A stretch of 64,000 nt of DNA, taken from Dryococelus australis. Lineage: Eukaryota > Arthropoda > Insecta > Phasmatodea > Phasmatidae. The stretch is from NCBI GenBank assembly GCA_029891345.1, contig CM057000.1:133164163-133228162 (forward strand), read 5' to 3'. Under the pieces are notes generated by a model that saw nothing but the letters and a program-made list of their open reading frames with translations, was not told where the DNA came from and ran no database searches. Positions 32,681 through 42,490 of the stretch are shown here, piece after piece; the first letter of the stretch is position 1; the number at the start of each line of letters is the position of its first letter. Position numbers and translations under genes: made by a program.

Positions 32681-35318
32681 TCATTTAGGGTTATTCAAGT
32701 TTATGAGCACAGGGTCAAGGTATAGTTCATAAAAATAAAATATGGTGATCGTGTGCCATGACAACATGACTGCACCAAGCCGTCTGCTGCTATCGCTTCG
32801 TCAAGCGAGTTACAGGTGACTACTCCTGGTTCCTGAATCATGAATCCTGTCCCATAACGGGCTATACCCTACTACTTCTTGAGAATTTTTCTTATCGACA
32901 TTTTTTCCGGAAAATGATGTGAAAAATTTCTTGCACTGCTTTTCCCTGAGCGAACGTCCTTTTTTTAATTTTTATTTCTGAGTGTCTGACAAGCATACCT
33001 AGGAGGCCGTATGAAGTCGTAATGAGCTTCTGGTATTTCCAGGTTATCCGAGTGCCGGCAGCTCGCTAGAGTTGTACAAACCTTTGGGGGTTGTTCATGA
33101 TTTAGAAAATCTTTAGGTTTAGTAGTTAGTTGCAGGGGCGTGTACAAGAAGGTTTCCAAATCCGAACCCAAAGCCCCCACCTAAAAATTTAAGGGCCCAT
33201 TAAAAAATTAAATATAGTTAGCTATCAGAAAAATGAGAAATTAGTCAGGCAAATTAAACGATATAATACAAGAGTGAACGTAAGAAGAAAAATTAAAAAA
33301 ATATCGATATCCACATGTACTGCTATTCTTCAGTTGAAAATTTAATAGGAACTGTTTTATAAATAAACAAATCCCACCACCCACAACCTTCCAAAATAAT
33401 TTTCTGCATGTGTGGTCGGTTTGTTAGTTATGGAATTTAAAAACATTTTTTGAAGTGTCGGTGTTTAATAGATTACTGAGATCGAGGACACCGAACATAC
33501 TAACTGTGTAAGTACAAATACAGTAAGATATCTAAGATAGGAATGGTTCTCTAACGTCAAAGATAAAACAATATGGGGCCGCTGGACCCGAATAATGGAG
33601 TGCGAGCAGTGTGAGACATGCTGTCGAGTGTCCAATACGGCCGGCGCGTAACTGATTGGCTTAGCTTGAAACATTCCGGTAATCTGTTTAAAACATAATG
33701 TACCTATTTTCCCATCTAGAAAATACTGCGCCCGATACAAATCTAACAAACTATACTACTTGAGGATTATGGTTTCGTAATCTTGTTGTAAATTATGAAC
33801 TGCGTTTGTTGATTATGCAAGTTTCTGACGAAATGTCACGCAATTTTGCATCAGACAGATGTAGGCAGCCAGCAAGGTCCATTGCGAGTCAGTGGTAGGA
33901 AGTGTTAGATTTTGCTGTGGGAATTTTTTTCCGTACTATATAATCTAAATTCAAATCACTGAAGTGACTGATGGCAACAACGTGATCAGCGAATAGAGTA
34001 AATATTCTTCAGTGCACGAGAAAATGTTTTACATACTGCGTAAACTAAAAATGATTGGAAGGTGTATCCCCACCAAAATTGATGGCTTACACGAAAAATT
34101 AGACTGCAGCATAAATTCCATTTACCATACGGTGGGCCATTTTGCCATTGAAGGAAAGGTATCAGGAGATAGTATCAAAAGGCATGAGTAAATTAACATA
34201 AATTCTGGCCTTAATTTACACAAGTTCCAGGAGAATGGACGTATTAAATATATATGAACGATCATTATAAATAACTTTCCCGAAGTTTGTAGCCATAAAC
34301 AGGGCCAAAAAGATTCAGACGGGATTTTTGCAAACATCCATAAACAGGTCACGGTATCAAATCACTGCTGTGTAATAACTGTGAAAGTCGGAAGTTACGA
34401 GGTTTAAAGGAACTTACTGTATCAATTATGTTTAGTATCAGTATAATCTACATTCATGTATTTCGGCTGTTGCTGTACGTTCCTCTCAATTACGAATGGT
34501 GCGAGGAATTTATTAGGAGTATTTGGAAGAAGTCATCGTAAGCTATGTAACAGGAATCAGATAATTACGTGGTTCCAAAAAAAAAAAATTTTTGACGGTA
34601 AAATTTTTTGGTAGTTTTTCAGCATTATTTAACTGGATTTTATCCCCTGCACTTTTCGCTGGTTTATAAAGCAGTAAATTTCTCCATTTGTTAATGTTTA
34701 TCCATCTGCTCAGCTTTAAAGGTGTTCACTTATAGCATTACTCAAGATTTTTAATGTTCCACGTTTCATTCATGAAATAAGCTATTTCAAAGTTGACTTA
34801 CATGCATGCTGATTTATGTGAAAGTCACACACACTACATGCCTATTGTCTGGGAAATACCTTACTAAAACTCACAGAAACGTATTTATCAATACGTTTGT
34901 CTAAAATTCTTCTTTAGCTCATCGTATCGAGGTGAAACCATCGGATGTAATCGAACCAAAACATAAATAATATTGCATTTTTTTGACGTTGTTTTGTGCC
35001 TTTGTGAAGTCACAGCTATGACAACGAATAAATTCCTAATTTTTGGACATTTGCCTTTCCTATTTCACGAACTACTATTGTTTGGTTTTTAAATGCACGG
35101 GTCGAAATTTCTCTTCGGACACTGATATGACATGTTGAACCGGACCGTCCGTGGTGCTGACGCAATACGCGGATTTTCTTCATTATGAAAAGAACACAAG
35201 TGAAGGGTGTCTTCACTATTTCCTGGGAAACAAGACCACGTGTTGTCAAATCACAACGTACACGTATCGAGGAAGGCATTGTTCGCGCCAGACGTTTGGC
35301 AACACGGGTATACTACAT
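32681..35318. other. AT-rich intergenic DNA, no gene recognised
   Basis: About 2.6 kb with only short frames (for example 33465-33749 and 34122-34352, both minus) that show no known domain. No repeat boundary was identified. Confidence 0.45.
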
Positions 35319-36101
35319 TCACTGTTACTCCCACATTTTCTTAAAACCTGCTAAAATTCTACTTACATGATATTCCTCTGCCTCATGCGTCAAAGTTTAA
35401 CTTCTTCTTCTCCTCCTCAACCTTTAAGTAGGTGGGTAACACGCATGTCTACCAAACGCGTTCTATTTGTTTGGCTAACACATTCAAGTGGAAATTGGTG
35501 TGCTTGCCTTTAATGCTGTCCATAAAATTTACTCTTGGTCTTCTTTTGCTCCTTCTACATCCCAGCTTCCCCTCAAACAAGATGGTCCACCAGTTAGAAT
35601 GACGAAGCTAGTGGCAAACTAAGCTATTTCTCCTCTTGTTTAAGGTTTCAACCAAGATGCGTGTTTCGTTTGCTGTTTTGAGGACGTTCTCGTTTGTGAC
35701 TTTATCAGTCCAAGGTATTCTTAGAAGCCGACGCCAGCACCACATCTTTTCGCAGGGTCCATGTTTAACTAAGTCTAGAAAATTACACCAAAGGGACATC
35801 CACCACCTGCATTCGTACGTTTAACAATATTCTGCAACTATTTCTCATTACTCATCATCACCAACACAACTAGTTTCTCCCTGCTTTTATCGATATTAAC
35901 TATAAATGAAATGTTATAATTTGTATTAAGTGAAAGTTGAACCTAACCACAGATGACAGAGCCTACTTTCGTTGCGTTAACATACGTATAAAACGCTTGT
36001 ATCACATGTATTCCAAGCGTTTACATGTATTACATAATTAGGAAATAACCGAATGCATCATAGATGGGGTGATTTTTCGAAGGTTTGGTTCGAAAGGACT
36101 A
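35319..36101 (+). mobile_element. TA-2 element copy c, interrupted by a LINE tail
   Basis: Starts TATACTACATTCACTGTTAC, continues ATATTCCTCTGCCTCATGC, and is split at 35402 by a LINE fragment. It resumes AAGTCTAGAAAATTACACC and ends GGTTTGGTTCGAAAGGACTA, lacking the last 20 or so bases of the right TIR. It runs straight into the next TA-2 copy. Confidence 0.75.
35403..35762 (-). mobile_element. LINE 3' fragment inserted in TA-2
   Basis: Flanked by GTTTAACT at 35395-35402 and 35763-35770. On the minus strand the translation MWCWRRLLRIPWTDKVTNEN then VLKTANETRILVETLNKRR matches the C-terminal part of LINE reverse transcriptase proteins (the RMLRIPWT...NEEVL block). It degenerates after LVCH, and the 3' end at the left is GA-rich (complement of CTTCTTCTTCTCCTCCTC), like the simple-repeat tails of some LINEs. 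At 360 bp it is severely 5'-truncated and cannot move. The clade (RTE or CR1-like) is uncertain. Confidence 0.75.
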
Positions 36102-36299
36102 TATAATCCATTCACGGTTACTTCACACTTGTCTGAAGCTCTGCTAAAGTTATTCTTCCAGGACATTTCCGCGCCTTGTGTAGACTAAGCTTAACTAAGC
36201 CTGGAGAATTACGCCAAAGGACAACGCACCGAATTCGTGCTCACTCAGTTGTAATAATATTTTGCTTGAGAACCATTTTTTACTAGGCGCTACCAACAC

Positions 36300-36302
<3 letters not shown>
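36102..36302 (+). mobile_element. TA-2 element copy d, left half
   Basis: TATAATCCATTCACGGTTAC to about 36302, ending in CGCTACCAACACATA. A T30 run at 36304-36333 follows and family similarity stops. It is arranged head-to-tail with copy c, sharing the CTATA junction. Confidence 0.8.

Positions 36303-36303
<1 letters not shown>

Positions 36304-36333
<30 letters not shown>
36304..36333. repeat. T homopolymer, 30 bases
   Basis: Lies exactly where TA-2 copy d breaks off. In reverse it could be the poly-A tail of a minus-strand retroposon, but no such element is recognisable to its right. Confidence 0.85.
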
Positions 36334-37004
36334 CTTTCTTCAAATGGTGGCTTTATAAATATTTAAAGTTGGTGTGCAATATTCATAGCACCATTGAACC
36401 TACTTTAACCACACCTAGTATAATGGCAGTAATTAAATTCACTAATGCTTAGCCTCTTTAAACCCTTTTTCGTAAGATTTCTCCATCTGGAAAACTAAAT
36501 CTTTGTATCACATGCCATGAATTTTCGAAACAAATGTCGTTCATTTGGCATACTTTTATAAAACTTCTGAACTAAGGTATACTAAATGGCTAAGGTATTT
36601 ATTTTCAAAATAGTGGCTTTGGTAATTTTAGAGCTTAAACACGTACCACTGGAACAATTCATCAATTTGAAGTTAACTGGGGTTGATGACACTACTTACC
36701 GTGTGCACTAAATACCTGCACTAATCTTTATGTGTGACATACTGGAAGATGTCACCAGAAAATCTAAACTTAAATAACACCTCAGTAATTTTAGCTGATT
36801 CCAGCCACACTTTGAACTATTTCAATAATATAGAAGGCCATCAAAAATATGTATAAAGAAATATTTGTTTTCAAAACGACGGTAATATTTCAAGTGTGTA
36901 TCATTAAATTGGTTGAAAATAAAATTGGCGTGCTGAGAACACTCTATATCTCAGAAGGCAGCGTCACCAAAAATATTATATAAAAAATTTGATACTACGA
37001 ACAA
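36334..37004. other. No gene recognised
   Basis: AT-rich. Short phrases such as TGGTGGCTTT/TAGTGGCTTT recur, possibly a diverged duplication. Nothing firm. Confidence 0.4.
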
Positions 37005-37661
37005 TCTAATATATACATATATATAAATGAATGTTTCTTTGTTAGTCCTGTATGCGTTCCTATACCATTCATCGGACTGCGATGAAACATTGGTAAGTTG
37101 TTGTGCGCATGCCCGCGAAGGTTTCTAAGTTGGTAAAACAATTTTACAACAGGTGGCGCGTGAGTCGTTTCAACAAATGAGTTTATTCTAGCTATTGTTT
37201 TACAAAAGACAGATGACGAACGAAGATGACGTACCTAATCAAAATATGAAAATTTGTTCCGTTTCAATTCTACAATAACAGATCAGGGATTTGATTATTG
37301 ATTGACATTTAATTAAAATAAACATTGTTTAATATTATTTTTATAAACAAGACTAATTACTAGTTTTTAACTTCACGTTACATTTAACTGTACTATAGTT
37401 TGAATATAGTTGATTTTGAGCAGACCAAAGATGTTTCATTTGTCCATCATTTCATACTTTACCTAATCTCCTAATCGCATTATATATAATTTCTAGGTAC
37501 ATTGCCTTGACGAACCCGGTATTTATAGAATAATAAATGTATTTATTATATTACTATATTTCATATAGTTTAGCGGCAGTTCGTGTGTGACATAATAAAT
37601 GGTGTTGATTGTAAATTTGTAATTGTCATCACAAAGCATTTCTTTTCCTGTCAAATCAAAT

Positions 37662-37896
37662 ATGCCACCCAAAAGAAAAGCTATTGGCCGATCTACATCT
37701 CAAGCAAAAGAGGAAAAAAAGCATCACGAGCTTCAGAAACCGACGAGCTACGGGAAGTAAGACTGGAAACAGCTCGAGTACGCACTGCTAGATCCAGACG
37801 AACACTGCGCTCTGATTTAAATCTTGGTGCATTCCATTACGATGCTAATTATGATTACAGACTTCATCCAAGTGTGGTTATTGGAACAATTGGATA
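37662..37896 (+). pseudogene. Helitron Rep/helicase, N-terminal fragment
   Basis: The ATG at 37662 gives MPPKRKAIGRSTSQAKEEKK, ending at a stop at 37758-37760. The family text then continues in another frame: RRTLRSDLNLGAFHYDANYD then YRLHPSVVIGTIG, ending at 37897. This basic start followed by the AFHYD...LHPSVVIG block is typical of the region before the Rep domain. The HUH Rep motifs are absent. A frameshift lies between the two parts. Confidence 0.8.
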
Positions 37897-37930
37897 AATT
37901 ATGCGTGTGTTGAAGTGCCCTTAAATTTAT

Positions 37931-38152
37931 GATATGCCATTCGAGTTCAGACGTCTGCAATTTCCGGTGCGACTCGCGTTTGCAATAACCATCAAGGCAC
38001 AGGGAGAATCGCTACAAGTGTGTGGACTAAATTTGGAAAATCCATGCTCTTCACATGGACATCTGTATGTGGCCTGCTCACGCGCCGGAGAACCTTCTAA
38101 CTTATTCGTGTACGCACCAGACGGAAAAACAATAAATATTGTGTATCCATAA
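37931..38152 (+). pseudogene. Helitron PIF1-like helicase, C-terminal fragment
   Basis: Reads DMPFEFRRLQFPVRLAFAIT then IKAQGESLQVCGLNLENPC and HGHLYVACSRAGEPSNLFVY, ending at the TAA at 38150-38152. These are the last two superfamily 1 helicase motifs: the AFAxTINKxQG motif, here lacking the usual N, and the YVACSR motif with its arginine finger. Walker A/B and the rest of the helicase are missing. It is joined to the N-terminal fragment by a large internal deletion near 37897-37930. Confidence 0.9.
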
Positions 38153-38233
38153 GCACTTCAATAAACAGATTTAAAACACAGACACTTTCTTTCTTTGTGT
38201 GGCATTGCAACGCATGCCGGGAACTCGCTATTA

Positions 38234-38640
38234 TTACTATAAAATAAGGTGGAAATATTCCTCTGCTGAATAAATTTTTTAAGTCAGGTCCTACAATTCA
38301 AACATTTGAGAACAGAGATAGAGGAGACCAATTTTATATTACGTACCTTAATTTTTACATTATTCAGATATTAATTCAGGTAAGAAAATTACTGCACTTT
38401 TAACTGTTATCATAGGAATTCTTATACGTATTTTTCTGGCTATCGAATATTGAATTGCAGCTGAATATTGTTGTGTGAAATGTGTATTTACATACAAATA
38501 AATGCCTACGAACTCTGTATACAATCCGTGAATGTATAAACAAGAGGTCTGCTCCACACAGTAGGAAACATCGTTAAAAGTCACACAGTGAAAAGAAACC
38601 AGTTTATACAGGTGGGGTGCTATTTTTTTTAATTCCCGGT
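38234..38640. other. No gene recognised
   Basis: AT-rich spacer after the Helitron 3' end. Confidence 0.45.
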
Positions 38641-39090
38641 GTAATTAGCTAATGTAAATGTTAATAGAGGACGGCAGGGCCGGTGTTTTGGTACCGGCCA
38701 CCGTAAGAGGAGGATCTGAAAGGCAGCGGCTGACCGTGGACTCTGCAATCACCCCTCCTCCCCTTCCCACACACCACGACATTGGTTGGATGGCAGTGGG
38801 CAAAACGTGTTTACCCAGCGCAAATGAAACTTGGGCGCTCTCGACGGCCGGCTCGCCGCGGTTGTTAACATCGCCTCGCCGTTTGATTTATCAAGGGAAC
38901 GTTTGCTAACATTAATTGGCGCGGATAAGGAAAGGGAGAGGACTTCGGCGCATAAATAAACGCGGCGAGGCATGCCTCTCCCTGTTGTAGGGAGGGAACC
39001 AATAGCGTCAAGAGATTTCGAGGCCCGCGTTGACGTCACGTCAAGGGGAAGCGAACGACCTGGGTAGTATTTTCGCGCGCGCACTGACGT
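38641..39090. other. GC-rich, CpG-rich patch
   Basis: Dense CpG with CRE-like TGACGTCA at about 39031-39038 and a CGCGCGCG stretch at about 39073. It could be a promoter-type island. No coding domain is visible in the open frames on either strand. Confidence 0.4.
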
Positions 39091-39092
39091 TA

Positions 39093-39605
39093 TAAGCGGT
39101 TTTCACAATAGAGCGTCAGCCAATCAGAGCCTCGACGCTAGCGCCGAGCGTCGAGAACATTGCGCGAACGACGAACACTGGTTCTGACGCTCGTCGACAG
39201 CCCCGGGGAATAAGAAGAATAACATTTCCGTACTTCATAATAAACTGGCGATAAACTGAGATAAAGAAATAAAAACATACATAAACTGTTTGCAGAGATA
39301 CTAATTGGAGTCCAAATTTATATCAATACTACCTAACTTTAGGAAAACATAAGTATGTTTTCTGATGCCTGAAGAGTCGTTCAATTTATACATCATTTTA
39401 GATTTGAATATAATACTTTTATTAAAGAAAAGGTTATATCTCTAAAAAATAACAATTTTACTAACTAAATGGCAAGAAACTTCACTGCATTTCGCTCGCT
39501 TTTAGCATTTCATTGCAAGCTTCCTTGAAAGATAACAGGTGGCAGCACGGTCTGTGTCGGTTGCGGCCGGCGTCAGAACATCGCTCTATTGTGAATACCG
39601 CTTAA
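39093..39605. mobile_element. 513 bp TIR element, AGCGGT...ACCGCT tips
   Basis: Left TAAGCGGTTTTCACAATAGA then GCGTCAG; right TCGCTCTATTGTGAATACCG then CTTA. A TIR of about 24 bp with one or two mismatches. Subterminal regions are CpG-rich, while the middle is AT-rich. The target duplication is unclear (TTA/TA). The right tip abuts a SINE-A start. Non-coding. Confidence 0.75.
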
Positions 39606-40225
39606 GGGGGCCGCAGTGGCTGAGCGGTTAGACTGCCCGCCTCCCAACAAAGCGAACCTGGTTCAATCCCCTGCCGGGCCACTCTCAGACTCTCGCATGT
39701 GGGAATCGTGGCGGACGATGCCGCTGGTCGGCGGATTTTCTCGGGGATCTCCCGCTTGCCCACCCATCCATTCCGGCGCCGCTCCATACTCACTTCAATC
39801 GCCCTTATTGGCTCTGAAGACCTCGCTGTTAACGGAAATGGTGCATGAAAGCAGTATATTTACCCGATTTATGATATGAGTAGTTTTCCAAAGAGTTTAT
39901 TTGAATTTTTGGCACTACAAGACGTTAATAATAATTTTTAACACCTTTTTACGCTGTTAGTTTTTCACTGCCGTCATTATTCTCGGAGCTCTGATGGAAG
40001 AAATGAAAGGATTTTTTTCCTTATCTTCAATCAGAGCTCCGAGAATAACGAATGCAGGGAAATTTTAACCATGTTATAAGCTGTTCAAAATTGTTATTTA
40101 CGCCTTGTCGAACTAGAAATTTCGAAGAATCCCATGTAAAACAAATTGTCACAAAAATTATATAAATATACGATTTTCGTGCACCATTACCCTTAAAAGC
40201 TGTCCAAATCTCTTCACTTCACTGT
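39606..40225 (+). mobile_element. SINE-A copy 8, split by a foldback element
   Basis: SINE sequence occupies 39606-39832 and 40193-40225. Head GGGGCCGCAGTGGCTGAGCG, box B TGGTTCAATCCCC, body to GACCTCGCTGTTAA. Then 360 bp of foreign DNA, then AAGCTGTCCAAATCTCTTCA, the normal SINE-A ending. So the SINE came first. Confidence 0.9.
39833..40192. mobile_element. 360 bp foldback MITE with TTAA duplication
   Basis: TTAA at 39829-39832 and 40193-40196 flanks tips CGGAAATGGTGCATGAAA and TTTTCGTGCACCATTACCC. TTAA is the piggyBac-type target. The whole element is a diverged long palindrome (arms of about 160 bp) whose centre keeps a nearly perfect hairpin: 39975-39995 pairs with 40030-40050 around the ATTCTCGGAGCTCTGAT core. 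Non-coding. The tips begin with GG rather than the CC usual for piggyBac, so the superfamily is tentative. Confidence 0.85.
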
Positions 40226-40552
40226 AGAGGGGTTCAGAGCAATACCCTTGAGTAGTTTGGTATGTATCTAAAGCATATGTTTTGAGATACAGCGCACTGA
40301 AAAACTGCTATTAACCATTATGGAGTACTCAAGAATGGTGTTTCTAACGTGCGTGACGTCATGAAAGTACTCAACGGCCTTCGTCTAAAGTGTGTGTTCT
40401 TTTCATAGAGCAGCACATTGGACGCACGTTTAACGGTTTCTTTGAAGGAAAAAAAAGTGCATATTCAAACACACTGCATCGCACTTTCAAGCGCCTTCAC
40501 GTCATTCAATGATATTTACAAGAGCGAACAGAAAAACCCACTACTGTGTGTG
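40226..40552. other. No gene recognised
   Basis: Short spacer. Nothing recognisable. Confidence 0.45.
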
Positions 40553-41256
40553 CACTGTTAAAAAACACTTCCTTCATTTTACGGAAAAGTGCCGGTACAA
40601 ATTTATCCAGAGGTGTCCGTAAACTCTCCGCAAAATTACGGACGCACTGATTTTCAAAAACGGACTTTCCGTAAAATTCACGGAACCTCGCTTTTAATTC
40701 TGTAGTTACTTTTCTGTACTTCTAGCTTAAATCATTTTTAATATCTATTTTATTTTAATTTTCATTAAGTGCGTCTTCTACTGTGTATAGAAATATATTT
40801 TAAAAAGTTAGAAATATTTGATACTTAAGAAAGATTTGAACCCGAGTCAAAATGTTGCATGCTCACGACCCTAACTACTTGCCTACAATCCTCACATGGT
40901 GAAAGTGGTATGAATTTTGAAATTCTATGTTAGTTACATGTGCAACTTTTTTAGTTTCTATTAAAGTTAGTGTATTTTAAGTGTTGCTAATTGTTACAGA
41001 TACCTATCGTTATTTTCTTAATTTTTGCCTTAACTACCGAAGAAACGATAATTTTCCTGTTACAGGGGTGAAGAAAGCTTCGTGTAGACTCGCCATTGTT
41101 CGTGCCCGAAACTAGAAGCCATAGAAAATACTGAGATTTTCCGTATTTTGTCTTTACGCGGTTAACTCTGATTCCTTCATTAAGGATTGCGTTTCCGTGT
41201 GTTTACTGTTCATTTTTGTAAAAATTTCCGTAAATATATGGAAAATTTTAACAGTG
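40553..41256. mobile_element. 704 bp TIR element, CACTGTTAAAA tips
   Basis: Left CACTGTTAAAAAACACTTCC, right GAAAATTTTAACAGTG. A perfect 11 bp TIR and shared subterminal TTTACGGAAA/TTTCCGTAAA motifs. Tips of this type occur in hAT-like elements, but I see no clear 8 bp duplication. It includes a tRNA-like segment at 40836-40902. Confidence 0.6.
40836..40902 (-). repeat. tRNA-like segment (pseudo-tRNA or SINE head)
   Basis: On the minus strand GGCAAGTAGTTAGGGTCGTG resembles box A and ACTCGGGTTCAAATC resembles box B at the right spacing. Acceptor pairing is poor by eye, so a functional tRNA is unlikely. Confidence 0.4.
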
Positions 41257-41276
41257 TGGCATTGAGTGCTCTTAAG

Positions 41277-41517
41277 TATAGGCTTTTCATGGTAAAATGA
41301 GCACTTTTGAAAGCTTTTTCATATGGAGTAATAGTCAATAAAAAATATTTGATTGTAATCTTAGACATTAACTTTGAGTGCGGTGGAGTATACACACTGT
41401 GTTTACTACTTACATGCCTATATTTATTTTAAAATGTGGTTAAAGGACAAAAAATTACTGAAAGGAAAAAAGTAACTAGGGCCTCAAAAGTGCACACTTT
41501 ACCGTGAACAGCTTATA
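41277..41517 (+). mobile_element. TA-1 element copy K, short class
   Basis: Ends TATAGGCTTTTCATGGTAAA and ACTTTACCGTGAACAGCTTA then TA. Clear short-class interior (AGTATACACACTGTGTTTAC). Confidence 0.85.
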
Positions 41518-41542
41518 CCAACAAGTAAGATCATTGATCGTA

Positions 41543-41635
41543 GAGCTTCGCAGTGTGCGGTACACACCTAAAATTACCTACACGTGTGTAATGTACACAA
41601 ATGTGCACACTGGGTCTGAATGGGTTAAACGCGGA
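41543..41635 (+). repeat. Dispersed repeat shared with 12061-12153
   Basis: AGAGCTTCGCAGTGTGC, AAATTACCTA, GTGTAATGTACAC and GGGTCTGAATGGG match 12061-12153 in order. The family is unknown and the boundaries are not defined. Confidence 0.6.
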
Positions 41636-42084
41636 AAATAGCTCCAGGTAGTAGGCGGTAGCCTTAATATTGTTTATTAGGAGGATCCCTCGCGTGTACA
41701 AGAGCGCACCTTCTGCTTTCGGTGTTCGCGAAGATAACATGTGTGGCGTCCGAGAGGATCTTGTCCGTAGAATCACCTCTGCCACGCTGCATGCATGCGC
41801 TCCGCCACGGGGTGAAGTTATTGACAGGGCAAATAATTCCTTTCGTACGTCTCTAGATCAAACACCATTAGGAGTATCATGTTTATCCAGTCGGATCGAG
41901 ATGACTGGCGTAGCGTAACCCTTGGACAGTTGAGCAAACAGTACGACAGTTTGTGTGGCGAGGCGGTGTACCGCTCTCCCCCAACCACCCCCCCCCCCCT
42001 TCGACGTCACCTTTTGGAGCTTGGTTTAACGCTGTATAAAACGAGATTACTCTTGAAATCAAATTGTTGGCTGTACGTTGCCTG
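41636..42084. other. No gene recognised
   Basis: Moderate GC with a C run near 41988-41999. Overlapping short frames have no known domain. Confidence 0.4.
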
Positions 42085-42490
42085 CGGTTATTTCAGAACA
42101 TTTGATATCAACCTTCGAAAATTGTCGCAGTCCCTACCTGCATATAGCTTAACGGGACCACTGACTGGCGTTTAGCCCAGTAAAGTTGGTAACAATGGAG
42201 AGAAAATAGTTCCACGTCTCAACGTTTAATTAATAGTGTTAGATAAGCGTTTGTGAATACTGGAACGATTAGTTTTCTTTCTGTTTTTTTTAAATGTATG
42301 TGAGTGTAAGAATTAGAACATTTGTAAAGAATACATACTTGTCTAATAATTCACAGTTCCAATTGAGCAGTGCATGAACAAAGTGATCACACACGAGGCA
42401 ATGTTATGTTTAGAGAATACATAATATACATGCAGGTACATCTTAAGCATGGCTTTCAAAAGTACTCTCCTTGTCGCGAGCAGCCCTGTA
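42085..42490 (+). mobile_element. TA-1 element copy L, long class, degraded
   Basis: The left TIR is eroded (only TTTGATATCAACCTTCGAAA is comparable). The right end CTTTCAAAAGTACTCTCC then GCAGCCCTGTA is weak. The interior ACTGACTGGCGTTTAGCCC and AAAGTTGGTAACAATGG is clearly long class. Probably one of the older copies. Confidence 0.65.

Larger units (their letters stand above)
37005..38233 (+). mobile_element. Helitron, internally deleted derivative (about 1.23 kb)
   Basis: The 5' end reads TC then TAATATATACATATATATAA and ATGAATG, close to the TCTATATATA...AATGAATG start common in arthropod Helitrons, preceded by A. The 3' end has GCAACGCATGCCGGGAACTC then GCTATT, resembling the CGGG...CTAGT terminus, with a degenerate last motif. 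No TIRs and no target duplication, as expected for rolling-circle elements. Between them lie the N-terminal piece and the helicase C-terminus of the Rep/helicase protein, so the catalytic Rep and most of the helicase are deleted. Confidence 0.85.
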
